Assembly (NCBI GenBank): GCA_905214735.1
Contig: CAJMNI010000010.1
Span: 8,635 to 72,634 of the forward strand
Length of the DNA: 64,000 nt
From: an uncultured bacterium
GTDB lineage: Bacteria; Bacteroidota; Bacteroidia; Bacteroidales; Muribaculaceae
Reading direction: 5' to 3'
Shown: positions 26,901 through 33,905 of the stretch, one piece after another
How the letters are laid out: each line of letters opens with the position of its first letter
Position numbering within the stretch: position 1 is the first letter of the stretch
The notes under the pieces: model-generated
What the model saw: the letters and a program-made list of their open reading frames with translations, nothing else
The model's database searches: none
Told to the model about the DNA's origin: nothing
Translations under genes and position numbers: made by a program

Positions 26901-29700
26901 CGAGCACGTAGTTGTCGGGATAGCTGCTTCCCACTCTGAGCGTGACGCTCTTCGCGCCTGCCGCAACCGTTTTCTCGCTCTCGGGGAGCCAGAGGGAGGT
27001 TTCGACCGGAGGCTGTGAGTCGGCTGAGCGGTAAAGGATTACTTCCGCCGTGGAGTTGGGTGTGCGGTCGCCCCCTTTGAATTCGGGATCGAGCGAGAAC
27101 TCGATCTGATATTTACCGGAGGGAACGCCGGCGAAGTCGGCTGTCATCGAGGGAGAAAGGAATTCTCCGTTCTTCAGCGGAGTCTTCTCTTTGCCGCCGT
27201 CGCGAAGCAGTCGGTAATATACGGTTTTCACGGCCGGATTTCCGGAGGCGTCGCTGACGCTGACCGTGAATTTCTTTTGGTTGTCGGCCGGAATCTCGAC
27301 TTGGCCGGGGATGTTGGCGGCGATGCGGAAAGCGGCGGCGGTGCTGAACCAGGCGGCGGGAGCCTCGCGGGTCTCGCCGGCGGCGTCGGTTACGTCGACG
27401 CTCACCGTGTAGCTTCCGTCGGCGAAGGCTGTTCCTTTCAGTCCGGCCGTGTCGAGGCCGAAGCTGAAGCTGCCGTCGGCGCCGGTCACGGTCGTGCCGC
27501 TATAAGTGGCGTCGCCGATGCTGCGCCAGCGCCACCAGGGCTGACGGTAACGGACGGTGTATTTCACCTCGGCGCCGGCTACGGGCATCCCTGCGTAGGT
27601 CATGGCGCGGCCTGTGATCTTCACCGTGTCGCCGGGCGTTATGTTCCCGTCGGCACCGCGGGTCTCTACATAGAATGTCGGAGCCTTGTATTCGGCCACC
27701 TCGACAATCTCGCTCCCTATCGATTCTTTTTTGCCGTTGTCGGCGAGTCTTACGCGGACCTGATAGAGTCCCAACATTCCGCTCTTCGGGATGGTGAGCC
27801 TGCCGTCGGCGCGTCCCATGCTGCTTGTGGTCAGTTCGAGGGAGTCGACTTTCTGCCAGTTGGCGCCGATGAGGTCGGCGATGATCTTTGTGTCGGCCAT
27901 CGGCGCAACCCTGTTCTCTTTGCTGAAGTAGTCGTAGGCTACCACGGCGAATTTCACCTCGTCGCCGGGGCGGAAGAGGGTGAGGTCGGTAAGCACGTCG
28001 GCGTGGTGGCGGGTCTCGGCAGTTTCTTCCTGCTTGGCCGAGGTGGCGAAACTGCCGTTTACTGTGTCGTCACCCCGTTTTCCGGCGAATGCGAGGTAGC
28101 GTACGCCGGTGCGGTAGGCGGGTACGTCGCAGGCCCCGTCGGCGTCGGTAGTTGCCGTGCCGATAAGCCTGCGGTCGTTCCAGCGGCTTGAGTAGAAGCT
28201 GACGGTCACTCCGGCAGCCGGGCCGCCGGTGCGGGCGTCGGTTATGTAAAGCCGCGAACCGTTGCCGTCGGCCTTCGGAAGAGCCGCCCAACTGAGCGCC
28301 GACGCCGTGATCACCGGTGTCTGAGCCCTCTTGACATTGCTGATCAGCCCCTTGGCGTCGGGAGTGTTGGAGGGGAGAAGTATGTAATGCCCGGCTTCGG
28401 GCACTCTGATTGTGAAGGTGGTGTCGGCGCGGTCGGGCGATGTGCCGTCGGCCTTGACATAGACCGAAGCCACGGGTCGGGCGGTGCGCCGGAGGTTGAT
28501 CAGCTCGAAGTTTTCGTCGTCATCCTTCACGTTGACCTTGAAAAGGAGGGCGTAGAAGCCGTAGACGTTGCTGAGCTGCGCCTTTACCTTGACGTCGGCT
28601 CCGGGAATCACGCGCTCGGGAATCGTGAGCCAGACGTTCTTGCCAAACATTGTCTGGCGCGCGTTTTTCAGCTGCCAGATATTCTCGGCCTCGGGAAAGC
28701 GGGCGATATAGTCGTCGTAGATGGCGAGTTTGCGCCGCTGCAGGGCGTTGAGCGCGGCGGTGTCACCTACACTGTCGTTCCCGTCGTCGTAGTTTGCGTC
28801 GTTATATTTCTCCTGGTCGAGCATGTCGCAATAATCGTTGATGAAGCTGACGCAATAGGGAGTGTCGATGAAACGCTTCATGCATTTCTCGGCAAATTCC
28901 TTCTGCGCGTATTGCGGCATGGCTGTCTGCTTGAGTTGATAAAGCGAGGCGAGACCTCTGAGGTCGGCGTCGTGTTCATGGCGCGCTATAGCTGCGTCGA
29001 GAGCACCCATAGCTTCGGCTGCGATGGCGTCGCCGTTGCTCTGACCGCTCCCGGCCGGACCGAAGGGTATTGTCAGATTGCCCGGCTGGCCGCACATCCT
29101 GCTGATGTAAATGGAGCGGATGGCCGTGAAGTCGGCCACGCTGAACCCGGCTTTCACGGCGTCGTCTGATTCGACGAGCAGTCCGGAGATGCGGCTCAGG
29201 GGAACGGCCGAGTCGGCACCGCCCTGCGCTCTGACGGAGGCAAGAAGCGAGGCTATCTTCGCGCGGAACATGCGGCCGTCCCATTCGAGCGGCGAGGCCG
29301 GAACGGAGTCGGCCGGAAGTGTGCGCCTGTCATATTGCCAGCGCGAGTCGCTGTAGACTTCGGCGTAGATCTGCGCCTCGAGCAGGCGGCAGAGACTCGA
29401 ATATGGCGCCGGCTGGGTGTTGGCCAGCGAGTCGAAAAGGGCTATGCCCCGCGTGAATTCATCGCTGCTCCGCAGGTCGCGCGCTATCGTCAGCTGTATC
29501 CCCGCCAGCACCACCGTGGTGCCGTCGCCGCTCTTCGCCCCCTTTTTCATCGCAGCTTCGGCATTTTTCTCTACCGTCTGCGGATAGGCGAAGTCGGGAG
29601 TCTGGAATCTGTTCTCACTCACTTTCGATAAATTTTTAGCGGCAATCCCAAAGGTGACCGTTGTCAAAAGGATTGCCGCTGCTATAAGGTTTAGCTTCAT
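23914..29700 (-). CDS. Alpha-2-macroglobulin-like protein, no thioester
   Basis: A 1928-residue exported protein. A signal peptide occupies residues 1-21; the absence of a lipobox suggests a soluble periplasmic form. Repeated macroglobulin-type beta domains follow, with recognisable LTLFRPGDEVKF near 572 and a probable bait region rich in Glu/Ala near 1140-1170. The family segment FFMPALVTDADG near 1185 leads into EAPQFVGTWQFQ. The alpha-helical thioester-like domain spans about 1370-1680 and a terminal domain follows. The usual thioester CxEQ is absent: the aligned-looking cysteine is Cys1378 in YCDNPVWEVV. It should therefore trap proteases without covalent capture, or act otherwise. It starts 18 bases after the Spy-like gene, so the three genes 30683 to 23914 look like one operon. 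No pbpC is adjacent. Confidence 0.9.
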   Translation of the reverse strand: MKLNLIAAAILLTTVTFGIAAKNLSKVSENRFQTPDFAYPQTVEKNAEAAMKKGAKSGDGTTVVLAGIQLTIARDLRSSDEFTRGIALFDSLANTQPAPYSSLCRLLEAQIYAEVYSDSRWQYDRRTLPADSVPASPLEWDGRMFRAKIASLLASVRAQGGADSAVPLSRISGLLVESDDAVKAGFSVADFTAIRSIYISRMCGQPGNLTIPFGPAGSGQSNGDAIAAEAMGALDAAIARHEHDADLRGLASLYQLKQTAMPQYAQKEFAEKCMKRFIDTPYCVSFINDYCDMLDQEKYNDANYDDGNDSVGDTAALNALQRRKLAIYDDYIARFPEAENIWQLKNARQTMFGKNVWLTIPERVIPGADVKVKAQLSNVYGFYALLFKVNVKDDDENFELINLRRTARPVASVYVKADGTSPDRADTTFTIRVPEAGHYILLPSNTPDAKGLISNVKRAQTPVITASALSWAALPKADGNGSRLYITDARTGGPAAGVTVSFYSSRWNDRRLIGTATTDADGACDVPAYRTGVRYLAFAGKRGDDTVNGSFATSAKQEETAETRHHADVLTDLTLFRPGDEVKFAVVAYDYFSKENRVAPMADTKIIADLIGANWQKVDSLELTTSSMGRADGRLTIPKSGMLGLYQVRVRLADNGKKESIGSEIVEVAEYKAPTFYVETRGADGNITPGDTVKITGRAMTYAGMPVAGAEVKYTVRYRQPWWRWRSIGDATYSGTTVTGADGSFSFGLDTAGLKGTAFADGSYTVSVDVTDAAGETREAPAAWFSTAAAFRIAANIPGQVEIPADNQKKFTVSVSDASGNPAVKTVYYRLLRDGGKEKTPLKNGEFLSPSMTADFAGVPSGKYQIEFSLDPEFKGGDRTPNSTAEVILYRSADSQPPVETSLWLPESEKTVAAGAKSVTLRVGSSYPDNYVLARIVNGDKAAETRWVKVDKGFVTVNLPAPADNERGSVVFLSTRDFKQIYKSVTLVPAKQRERLAVKSETFRDKIEPGARETWKFRFEIDGKPMANIPVMAVMSDRSLNSIYPFEWNLNPRSSLSRGVSNSMSFDRPGFLTGYTTVAQDLIDGKLKQFILPSFQTYGYSLYQEGTIYYNFATSRSARLMKMAAKQTNAVLNDMADGMEVTQEEAAIESPDAAVGATDGGMLAEEKVKNNKEPEVTLRSTDCPLAFFMPALVTDADGIATVEFEAPQFVGTWQFQIAGYTSDMLAAVSSMEAVSAKRVMAQLNAPRFLRTGDKAAVAATLFNNSDKAMAVSGKIEIVDPLSGKVIASVSPAATELAPSASTVISIEYPVSAEYSELAIRAYAFGDGCSDGEQTIIPVYPSSTPVTESTTFYIQPGVGDKEVKLPKFEKGSKVTLQYCDNPVWEVVTALPGIVEPGSVNTLSQAEALYGNAVAAGICKNYPDIAKALREMADPSNAADSTLVSNLQKNSELKTVALNNTPWVNSAAAETLRMSSLTDYTDSDRAQKGVDAIMATLKKTQMADGGWSWCPDMRSSEYITGRVLLTLSMLRTMGYLPDGAEAMAKKAFAFCDKELTDAWIESGRNGGKRWFSVSSLLNYLYIKSAFPQMKATNGFGALEREAMKAVRGGWKGFSIYDKATAATLLSRRNEPKAAAGILESLRQYAMSTPEKGMWYDNLDSSWDGFNRLITTAQVLEAFAEIEPQAPSVDALRQWLLLSKQTEDWGDRSNTCEVIHAILTTGIKWTAPSAQPVITLDGKRIEPPHIAKYTGSFTMTLGEKEASGKKLSIAKSSEGPAWGGVMAQYVSPILDVKPASVNELRIEKSVYSIGADGVATAGKVKTGDRIRVTLTIVCDRDMDYVAVTDGRSACLEPAEQLSGYTSSDGLWFYREVRNDATNLFIPFLPKGTHVISYDCFADREGTYSLGIATAQSQYAPMIVAHSAGAELTVEK

Positions 29701-29718
29701 ATTTTAATATTTAGCCGT

Positions 29719-30246
29719 TCATCTCTTCGATTTCTTCTGTTTCATCTCGTTCATCCTGGCCCGGAATTTATCCTCGGCCTCCTTCATCTTGAAGATCTGG
29801 CGCTGCGAGAGAAAAGTGGCGAATTTGGCGTCGTAGGCCCGGTCGATGTCGGCGTCTTTCTCTTTGGCCGCGGTCTGCAGACGTCTCACCGCCTCGTAAT
29901 CCGCTTCCGTCGGATTTTTCTTATGCTTCAGTTCACGCTCGGCCTTGCGCACCTCGCGGAAAACTTGCCGCTTCTCTTTGCTCATGGCCGCGTAAACCTC
30001 GGCAAACTGCTTGGTCTGGTCTTCCTTCAGCTCCATCTCCTGCGCAAGAAACTTTATCTTGTATTCGAGCATGTCTTTCCATTTGCTGTGGGAAGATCTC
30101 CCTTTCATCTTGCCCCCCTTCTCCCTCTGCGGAACCTGACCGGCAACTGAGGCCGAGGAGGCCACGGGAAGCGTTTCCGACGTCTGTGCCATGGAGGGCA
30201 CGCCCGCCAGCACCGCCATCATTATTATCAACAATATCTGTTTCAT
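29719..30246 (-). CDS. Spy/CpxP-like periplasmic helical protein
   Basis: A 175-residue exported protein: signal peptide 1-20 (ending SMAQ), a disordered basic stretch, then from about 55 a highly charged helical region. KIKFLAQEMELKEDQTKQFAEVY resembles the LTxxQ-type segment of Spy/CpxP and heavy-metal-sensor relatives, which act as periplasmic chaperones or stress sensors. Its start overlaps the stop of the upstream membrane protein by 4 bases (ATGA), so translation is coupled. In related bacteria such a gene commonly follows an ECF sigma factor and a small membrane protein; that is from memory. Confidence 0.65.
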   Translation of the reverse strand: MKQILLIIMMAVLAGVPSMAQTSETLPVASSASVAGQVPQREKGGKMKGRSSHSKWKDMLEYKIKFLAQEMELKEDQTKQFAEVYAAMSKEKRQVFREVRKAERELKHKKNPTEADYEAVRRLQTAAKEKDADIDRAYDAKFATFLSQRQIFKMKEAEDKFRARMNEMKQKKSKR

Positions 30247-30683
30247 AGGTCTATCTTGTCATATTCGGGCGAGATCTCATATCCGAAGTCCTTCTCGAAT
30301 TCCTCCATGTCGGAGTAAGCCTCGCTCACTTCCGATTCGAGTTCGTAGTCGGACTCATCCGAAGGAACGGAATAATAGTCGGAGATTTCCGGATCTTCCA
30401 TCAGCGCCGCGATATGCGCCGGCGGCTCTTCGAGACTCACGTTCCCGACATTGCTGATATGATGGAACATCTGCATCATGCACCATATTCCGGCAAACAT
30501 CGCCGCCAGGTAGACATAGGGCCTTACCCGCTGCCACCTCGTGAGCGGCTGCAGCTTCGGAGCTTCCGGATATGCCGGAAGTTTCTCTGCCATCTCTTCG
30601 GCGAAGGCGTCGAAATAGCCGACCGGAACACGCATCCCGGCGTCCTGCCCGAACTTCTCGATGAGTTTCTGTTCTTCCGTCAT
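30243..30683 (-). CDS. Single-pass membrane protein, possible anti-sigma-like partner
   Basis: I choose the ATG at 30683 (MTEEQKLIEKFG, 146 residues) because this motif, followed by MRVPVGYFDAFAEEMAEKLP, is how Bacteroidales relatives begin. An ATG 10 codons upstream (30713) has a purine-rich SD-like AGGGGGAG before it and cannot be excluded. A cytosolic N-terminus is followed by one membrane helix at about residues 53-72 (YLAAMFAGIWCMMQMF) and a very acidic C-terminal part. There is no anti-sigma zinc motif. The layout (short N-terminal region, one helix, C-terminal domain outside) is compatible with an anti-sigma or stress-sensing role, with the ECF gene at 33166 a possible partner. This is a hypothesis. 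Confidence 0.6.
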   Translation of the reverse strand: MTEEQKLIEKFGQDAGMRVPVGYFDAFAEEMAEKLPAYPEAPKLQPLTRWQRVRPYVYLAAMFAGIWCMMQMFHHISNVGNVSLEEPPAHIAALMEDPEISDYYSVPSDESDYELESEVSEAYSDMEEFEKDFGYEISPEYDKIDL

Positions 30684-31133
30684 TATCTGTTTATCTTGAT
30701 TTTTATACTTCATTGACAATTTCTCTCCCCCTAAGTTTAATTCCAATTCTCGTTTCTGTAATTTTTTCCTCCGCTCTCTTCATTTTTTCCTCTCCGCCCT
30801 TCATTTTCCCTCTCCCGGATTTCTGTTTTTTCCTCTGCTCACTTTCCCTCCACAAGTGCATTACTGCACATTAGTTTTCTCATTGTGCCGTAATTTTTGC
30901 GCATTTACTTTCCCTTTGCGCAATGATTAAAATTTTTATTGACAATTAGTTGCATATCCCAATCTTTTTACAGAATTTTGCAGCCACAACGTCAGAACCG
31001 GCGCTTTTCCCCCGGTTTCTTTCTTCCCGGTTTCCTGTTTCGGACTCCGGTATCAGTGATCAAGATTAAGGTTATTTCTACAGGTTGGCTTCGCGGTTCT
31101 GTCCGCATGCCTCCAAAAATTAAGGTTATAGTT
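30684..31133. other. Divergent spacer with pyrimidine tract
   Basis: A 450-base gap between divergent genes. It holds a ~90-base almost pure pyrimidine tract on the plus strand (30762-30851) and, nearer the synthetase, two copies of ATTAAGGTTAT (near 31065 and 31119). I found no convincing TTTG/TAnnTTTG pair for either gene. Confidence 0.5.
30762..30851. repeat. Polypyrimidine/polypurine tract with ~20-bp degenerate units
   Basis: The plus strand is nearly all C and T. On the minus strand it reads as about three degenerate units of the form GGAGAGGAAAAAATGAAG. It lies in the expected leader of the 30683 operon. Such tracts can form triplex DNA. Confidence 0.55.
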
Positions 31134-32786
31134 ATGTTGGAGCATTTTTTAGAGAAATGCGAGTTTGACTCGCTTGAGGATTTTCAGCAGAACTTCAAGG
31201 TTAAAGTTCCGGCTCATTTCAATTTTGCTTACGATGTTGTCGACCGCTGGGCTGCGGAGGCTCCCGACAAGCCCTGCCTGCTCTGGACCAACGACTGCGG
31301 CGACGAGCATCAGTTCACTTTCTCAGAGATGAAGGAGGCTTCCGACCGCACGGCCTCTTTCTTCCAGCAGATCGGCATCGGACGCGGCGACAAGGTGCTC
31401 CTCATCCTGAAGCGCCGCTATCAGTTCTGGTTCTCGATCCTTGCCCTCCACAAACTGGGCGCAGTGGCCATACCCGCCACCCATCTGCTCACCGGCAAGG
31501 ATATCGTCTACCGCTGCAACGCCGCCCGCATCAAGGCGATCGTGGCCGTCGGTGACAAGGTGGTGACCGACCACGTGCTCGACGCCCTCCCCCGCTGCAA
31601 GACGGTGGAAAGCTGCATCTCGACCGGCTCCGTCGTGCCGGAGGGCTGGCTCGATTTCAACGAGGGCATCCGCGACGCGGCTCCCTTCCGCCGCCCCGCA
31701 ATCAGAAACAACAACGAGGACCTCTCGCTCCTCTACTTCACTTCGGGCACAACAGGCGAGCCGAAGATGGTGGCCCACGATTTCCTCTACCCTCTCGGGC
31801 ATATCGTGACCGGCAAATACTGGCATAACCTCCACGAGGGGTCGCTCCATCTCACCCTCGCCGACACGGGCTGGGGAAAGGCCGTCTGGGGCAAGCTCTA
31901 CGGCCAATGGTTCTCCGGAGCGAACGTCTTCGTCTACGATTTCGAGAAGTTCAAACCGGCCGACCTGCTCGAAATGTTCGAGAAATATCATATCACCTCT
32001 TTCTGCGCCCCGCCGACCGTATATCGCTTCCTAATCCTCGAGGATGTGAAGAGCTACGACCTCTCGGCGCTCGAATATTGCACCACCGCCGGAGAGGCGA
32101 TGAACCCGAGCGTGTTCGAGAAATGGAAGGAACTCACCGGTCTCGACATCAAGGAGGCTTTCGGACAGACGGAGACCACGCTTACCATCGGCACATTCCC
32201 CTGGATGAAGTCGAAACCGGGTTCGATGGGCATCCCCAACCCGGCCTACGACATCGACCTGATCAACGCCGAGGGCGAGTCGTGCAAGCCTGGCGAGCAG
32301 GGTGAGATCGTGATCTATACCTCCAGGGAGCGTCCGTTGGGCCTCTTCCGCGAATATCTCTATGATCCGGCGCTCACCCGCGAGGCCCACAGCGGCGGCG
32401 TTTACCACACCGGCGACGTGGCCACCCGCGACGAGGAGGGGTATTTCTGGTTCGTTGGCCGCGCCGACGATGTGATCAAGTCGTCGGGCTACCGCATCGG
32501 CCCCTTCGAGGTGGAAAATTCGCTCATGACCCATCCGGCCGTGGTGGAGTGCGCAATCACCGGCGTACCCGACCCGATCCGAGGTCAGCTCGTTAAGGCC
32601 ACGATCGTGCTCGCCGAAGGCTGGAAGTCGAAAATCGGCGACGACCTCGTGAAGGAGCTGCAGAACCATGTGAAGAAGACCACCGCTCCCTATAAATATC
32701 CGCGCGTGATCGAATTCGTCGACGAGCTCCCCAAAACGATCTCCGGCAAGATCCGCCGCGTCGACATCCGCGGAAAAGCCAGCTGA
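31134..32786 (+). CDS. Acyl-CoA synthetase, AMP-forming (ACSM-like)
   Basis: A 550-residue adenylate-forming enzyme that activates a carboxylic acid with ATP and loads it on CoA. I choose the ATG at 31134; the frame is open further upstream but without family similarity. The P-loop is LLYFTSGTTGEPKMVAHD, A5 is EAFGQTETT, the hinge region is GYFWFVGRADDVIKSSGYRI, and the catalytic lysine is in LPKTISGKIRR near the end. The sequence resembles the medium-chain/acetyl-type group of Bacteroidales. The substrate (acetate, propionate or branched fatty acid) cannot be set from sequence. It is monocistronic, with a terminator at 32844-32873. Confidence 0.9.
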   Translation: MLEHFLEKCEFDSLEDFQQNFKVKVPAHFNFAYDVVDRWAAEAPDKPCLLWTNDCGDEHQFTFSEMKEASDRTASFFQQIGIGRGDKVLLILKRRYQFWFSILALHKLGAVAIPATHLLTGKDIVYRCNAARIKAIVAVGDKVVTDHVLDALPRCKTVESCISTGSVVPEGWLDFNEGIRDAAPFRRPAIRNNNEDLSLLYFTSGTTGEPKMVAHDFLYPLGHIVTGKYWHNLHEGSLHLTLADTGWGKAVWGKLYGQWFSGANVFVYDFEKFKPADLLEMFEKYHITSFCAPPTVYRFLILEDVKSYDLSALEYCTTAGEAMNPSVFEKWKELTGLDIKEAFGQTETTLTIGTFPWMKSKPGSMGIPNPAYDIDLINAEGESCKPGEQGEIVIYTSRERPLGLFREYLYDPALTREAHSGGVYHTGDVATRDEEGYFWFVGRADDVIKSSGYRIGPFEVENSLMTHPAVVECAITGVPDPIRGQLVKATIVLAEGWKSKIGDDLVKELQNHVKKTTAPYKYPRVIEFVDELPKTISGKIRRVDIRGKAS

Positions 32787-32843
32787 TCCAACCCGCCTAA
32801 ACATAGCCGGCTGAATCTTTTCCGCTAAAATTTAAAATTTTTT

Positions 32844-32873
32844 CGCCCCGCCAGAACTTTTTCCGGTGGGGCG
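32844..32873 (+). terminator. Terminator after the acyl-CoA synthetase gene
   Basis: CGCCCCGCC (32844-32852) pairs with GGTGGGGCG (32865-32873), nine pairs including one G-U, followed by TGTTTTAT. Confidence 0.8.
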
Positions 32874-32945
32874 TGTTTTATAAGTATAAGAAATCGTTTC
32901 ATGATGTTAGGTTAGTTCGAAAAAAAGTATTATGGAAAACACTTG

Positions 32946-32975
32946 AAAGTGATCGATTGTGAAATCGGTCACTTT
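32946..32975 (+). other. Unassigned strong hairpin
   Basis: AAAGTGATCGATT (32946-32958) pairs with AATCGGTCACTTT (32963-32975) over 13 positions with one U-G and a 4-base loop, followed by TGCTTTATA. It may end a small RNA or be a regulatory leader; no start signal was identified. Confidence 0.4.
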
Positions 32976-33012
32976 TGCTTTATATGGCCGGCAACGGCCC
33001 GGCTCCAATGAG

Positions 33013-33039
33013 TCTTATAAATCTTATAAGTCTTATAAT
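33013..33039 (+). repeat. 9-bp tandem repeat, 3 units
   Basis: TCTTATAAA, TCTTATAAG and TCTTATAAT follow each other without gaps, about 125 bases before the sigma factor start. Confidence 0.8.
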
Positions 33040-33165
33040 TCCGATCTCTGATAATTCCGAACCCTGCTAATTGTTAAAATTAGTTATATAGGAGAGGCGG
33101 AATGGGTCGTTTCAATCTTTTTAACTAATTTTACAAGCTGAAAAATCAGGCATAATAACGTAATC

Positions 33166-33732
33166 GTGGCATATAGGGCACCAATAGACGAGAAGCAGCT
33201 GGTGAAAGATCTGCAGACGCCGAAAACGGCAAAGCAGGCTTTCGACACGCTGATGCGCACCTACGGCGAATCTGTCTATTGGCAGATCAGAAAGATGGTC
33301 GCCAGCCACGAGGATGCCAACGACCTGCTCCAGAACTGCTTCCTCAAAGCCTGGAACAACCTCCACAATTTCCGGGGCGACGCCAAACTCTCGACATGGC
33401 TCTATAAGATCGCCGTCAACGAGACGATCAATTTCCTCAACAAGGAGCGCCAGCGCAACAACGTCTCGGGCGACGAGGACGACGAGTCGTTTCTCCTCCG
33501 CAATCTCGAAAGCGACGAATATTTCGACGGCGACGAACTCCAGTTCACCCTCCAGAAGGCGATCATGAACCTCCCGGAAAAACAACGTCTCGTCTTCAAC
33601 ATGCGCTATTACGACGAGATGAAATATGAGGAGATGTCGGAAATTCTCGGCACTTCGGTCGGTGCGCTGAAAGCCTCCTACCATCACGCGGTGAAGAAGA
33701 TCACCGCCTACGTGAAATCGACCGAAATCTGA
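33166..33732 (+). CDS. ECF-type sigma factor, GTG start
   Basis: A 188-residue group-4 sigma factor. Region 2 (about 25-100) has DANDLLQNCFLKAWNNLHNF and GDAKLSTWLYKIAVNE. After an acidic linker, region 4 (about 125-185) has LPEKQRLVFNMRYYDEMKYE and EILGTSVGALKASYHHAVKK, the helix-turn-helix for the -35-like element. The start is the GTG at 33166: no ATG is in frame between the upstream stop and region 2, and VAYRAPIDEKQLVKDLQ matches the N-terminus of Bacteroidales relatives. No anti-sigma gene follows; a bidirectional terminator does. Possible partners lie on the other strand at 29719-30683. Confidence 0.93.
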   Translation: MAYRAPIDEKQLVKDLQTPKTAKQAFDTLMRTYGESVYWQIRKMVASHEDANDLLQNCFLKAWNNLHNFRGDAKLSTWLYKIAVNETINFLNKERQRNNVSGDEDDESFLLRNLESDEYFDGDELQFTLQKAIMNLPEKQRLVFNMRYYDEMKYEEMSEILGTSVGALKASYHHAVKKITAYVKSTEI

Positions 33733-33774
33733 CCCCGGCAAAGTCAATCTAAGTCGATATAAAAGAAATAAAAA

Positions 33775-33806
33775 GCAGCGCTCCGACCATCAGGTCCGAG
33801 CGCTGC
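33775..33806. terminator. Bidirectional terminator, sigma gene / dnaJ
   Basis: GCAGCGCTC and GAGCGCTGC (33775-33783, 33798-33806) form the outer stem; GACC/GGTC continues it after a C-C mismatch, with loop ATCA. A-rich sequence before and AATATAATTA after allow use on both strands. Confidence 0.8.
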
Positions 33807-33840
33807 AATATAATTAATGAGAGGACAGCCCCTCACTATT

Positions 33841-33889
33841 ATCTATCATCTATTATCTACTATCTAATATCTAATATCTACTATCTAAT
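33841..33889. repeat. 7-bp tandem array, 7 units of ATCTANN
   Basis: Seven consecutive heptamers: ATCTATC, ATCTATT, ATCTACT, ATCTAAT, ATCTAAT, ATCTACT, ATCTAAT. It fills the gap between the convergent ends of the sigma gene and dnaJ. Confidence 0.9.
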
Positions 33890-33905
33890 AACTACAATCT
33901 TCCAA

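Larger units (their letters stand above)
32787..33165. other. Spacer upstream of the ECF sigma gene
   Basis: Contains the synthetase terminator, a strong unassigned hairpin (32946-32975), a three-unit 9-bp tandem repeat (33013-33039) and an AT-rich leader. No clear TAnnTTTG promoter precedes the sigma gene; TAATTTTA near 33125 is close but lacks a good partner. Confidence 0.5.

Noticed and set aside
23914..29700. Thioester motif in the alpha-2-macroglobulin-like protein
   Set aside because: The cysteine at residue 1378 is followed by DNPVW; no CxEQ is present in the TED-like region.
33841..33889. CRISPR array
   Set aside because: The repeats are 7-bp head-to-tail units without spacers; no cas genes are present.
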